Of a stretch of 5,414 bases of DNA, positions 4,037 to 5,414 are shown piece by piece. Each line of letters starts with the position of its first letter. Within the stretch, counting starts at the first letter, position 1. Where the stretch lies: contig JASLJC010000141.1 of assembly GCA_030152585.1 (NCBI GenBank), forward strand, positions 1 to 5,414. Direction: 5' to 3'. The notes under the pieces were generated by a model, which saw nothing but the letters and a program-made list of their open reading frames with translations, had not been told where the DNA came from and did not search any database. The translations under genes and the position numbers were made by a program. The stretch is from Savagea sp. (GTDB lineage Bacteria; Bacillota; Bacilli; Bacillales_A; Planococcaceae).

Positions 4037-5414
4037 TGAAAGTATGGATGAATGGATCGTTTTCTTTAAAAACATATGAGAAAAAAATGCAAAGTATAGG
4101 CGAACCATTGACAGAATGGGATAAGACAGGCTTACTTACATACAGTTTTATGCTACATTCATTAGGAATGCACCATGAATTATACCAATCGAGTATGGAA
4201 CTCGATTCAACACGTCGTATGCAAAGTATTGTAGGGGCGTATCAAATTCATGACTACTTTTTACCACCTGAAAAAAGGGAGTTGGCGAACTTTGCAGAAT
4301 TAATTGTAGCAAGCCAGACAGGGCAATTATTCGATCTCGGAACACCGCTATACGATAAATACCGTGCCATTCCTTCGATATGGGTCGACCAATTAGAGCG
4401 AGATGAAACGTATTATGAAAAAATGAAAAGTGCTGCAGATCGTTTACAGCCAGAAGCATTGAAGACATTTACAGAAAATGAAAAACAGTATATCGGAACG
4501 ATGCTTACACGCATCGGTTCTTCGACGTTGTACGAAATGCAGCGTCGAATGAGTGGCGGACGTATTGTGAAAACGTTAAGAATGGCAGAAGTCGAAAGAA
4601 GAGACGATACGCCTTATATTGAAGGAGCTCACATAGACCGAGAGAAGTGGAGAAGTATCGGACGTGATAGTGTAGGAGCGATTGAATCGCTAGAAGTGGG
4701 AGGGTATGAATATGAACGTGAACAAATCGCATGGTCATGGGCTTTGCATGAAGCTGTTGAAAAAGAAAAGGAGTCGATTTGGATCATCGCTCGAGATGAA
4801 GAAGATGCAGATGCTTTCGTCACATTAAAAAAAGATCGATTAGGGGAAGAAAGTATCGCACGTTGGCAAGATGCAACGACAGAGCGAATTATCGTTTGTA
4901 CACCGATAGAGTTTGGTGATACGTTGTATAATGAAGAAGTCGCGAAGCATCGATTATTTTATCGTTTACGCCGAAGTGTTATTTATTTTCAATTGTACGA
5001 TACTATTCCCGTCGCTTTATGGGTGAAGCTCGCTCGTCGTATTGAACAACTCCGTCTTCACTGGGAAACGTCAATCGTATCTACACGTGTAGGTGCTACG
5101 TCGTATTATGATTATGACCGTATCCGTCATTTCGGTTTACATCATGTGCCAGCTCAAATTGAAAGCGAAACGGATAGTCAAGGTGTACGAGCAACAGTTG
5201 CTCAAATGACGTACGAAACGCTCGTTGAGCAAGTAGCAGAACAGACAGTGATCGTTGCGGCAACACGTGAACAAGGTGGCTATATTGTCGATACGTTTTG
5301 GGAAAAAGAACGTGAGGTGTTATGGATAGATCCACAAGATTCATTAGATGTAAAAGAAGAGAAACTTGCTACGTACGATGGAACGATTCCGATTGTTACA
5401 ACAGAACGATTACC
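4036..5414 (+). CDS. Cas3-like HD/helicase protein with catalytic motifs lost ('dead Cas3'), partial at the right edge
   Basis: 459 full codons are open to the window edge. No ready-made name fits, but the landmarks of type I-C Cas3 appear in order. HD-like part: LHSLGM (40-45) stands where LHDLGK is expected, with Asp changed to Ser; RMQSIVGA (61-68) corresponds to DHSxAGA with His changed to Gln; IVASQTGQLFD (90-100) corresponds to 'IasHHgGLfD' with both His lost; YIGTMLTRIGSS (152-163) stands where 'lFScLvDADrldTE' normally lies, without the Asp residues. Helicase-like part: SLEVGGYEYE (218-227) replaces 'tLtvPTGgGKT'; ERIIVCTPIEFGDTLY (283-298) resembles motif Ib; SVIYFQLYDTIP (314-325) matches 'SVIilDEaQmLP' in length but lacks DE; SIVSTRV (346-352) replaces 'vvLcTAT'. 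TVIVAATREQ (404-413) resembles the start of the second RecA lobe. Cas3 normally unwinds and degrades Cascade-marked DNA; this protein should do neither. The intact frame argues against simple decay. The assignment is from remembered consensus, so it remains a strong hypothesis. Confidence 0.65.
   Translation, partial: MKVWMNGSFSLKTYEKKMQSIGEPLTEWDKTGLLTYSFMLHSLGMHHELYQSSMELDSTRRMQSIVGAYQIHDYFLPPEKRELANFAELIVASQTGQLFDLGTPLYDKYRAIPSIWVDQLERDETYYEKMKSAADRLQPEALKTFTENEKQYIGTMLTRIGSSTLYEMQRRMSGGRIVKTLRMAEVERRDDTPYIEGAHIDREKWRSIGRDSVGAIESLEVGGYEYEREQIAWSWALHEAVEKEKESIWIIARDEEDADAFVTLKKDRLGEESIARWQDATTERIIVCTPIEFGDTLYNEEVAKHRLFYRLRRSVIYFQLYDTIPVALWVKLARRIEQLRLHWETSIVSTRVGATSYYDYDRIRHFGLHHVPAQIESETDSQGVRATVAQMTYETLVEQVAEQTVIVAATREQGGYIVDTFWEKEREVLWIDPQDSLDVKEEKLATYDGTIPIVTTERL

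Noticed and set aside
3842..4108. Minus-strand 88-codon open frame through the divergent intergenic region.
   Set aside because: Low-complexity Phe/Ile/Leu-rich translation typical of AT-rich non-coding DNA, overlapping the promoter and start of the Cas3-like gene.
4148..5344. Several minus-strand open frames opposite the Cas3-like gene.
   Set aside because: They are short, lack ribosome binding sites, have no recognisable domains and lie opposite a continuous plus-strand coding frame with clear codon structure.
1..5414. CRISPR array, transposon ends, tRNA or rRNA genes.
   Set aside because: No regularly spaced direct repeats, terminal inverted repeats with transposase, or RNA gene signatures were found on reading both strands.

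Overview
The window is AT-rich, with strong AGGAGG-type ribosome binding sites, a diacylated-lipoprotein signal and a Bacillus-style 7-1-7 Fur box. This points to a low-GC Gram-positive bacterium, most likely of the order Bacillales. The genus cannot be fixed from the sequence alone.

Left part (1-2728, minus strand): a tightly packed ABC importer operon of the oligopeptide/dipeptide/nickel (Opp/Dpp/Nik) class, read leftwards. A lipoprotein substrate-binding protein (1172-2728) overlaps the first permease (231-1175) by 4 bases. That permease carries the ribosome binding site of a second permease, which runs off the left edge. The second permease appears frameshifted at a T6 tract close to its start. 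A near-consensus Fur box lies upstream of the operon, so the cargo is probably iron or another metal complex rather than nutritional peptides. ATPase genes are expected beyond the left edge but are not seen.

Middle (2729-3845): a divergent intergenic region leads to a complete NADAR/YbiA-family gene on the plus strand. A strong bidirectional terminator separates it from a convergent 83-residue gene of unknown function, whose shape hints at a small winged-helix protein.

Right part (3846-5414): a 190-base divergent intergenic region holds a perfect 14-bp palindrome and a plausible sigma-A promoter. It is followed by a long plus-strand gene that starts at a GTG and is still open at the right edge (459 full codons). 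I read this gene as a Cas3 homologue, most like type I-C Cas3, because HD-domain and helicase-domain landmarks occur in the right order and roughly the right spacing. Almost every catalytic position is replaced: the HD metal ligands, Walker A, the DExx box, motif III and the motif VI-side landmark. The frame is open and the scaffold preserved, so it looks like a selected pseudo-enzyme ('dead Cas3') rather than a decaying gene. In type I-C loci cas3 is normally the first gene of the operon, so the unseen sequence to the right is where a variant CRISPR-Cas or derived system would lie. No CRISPR array or other cas gene is present in this window. The Cas3 assignment rests on remembered family patterns, not on a database search.
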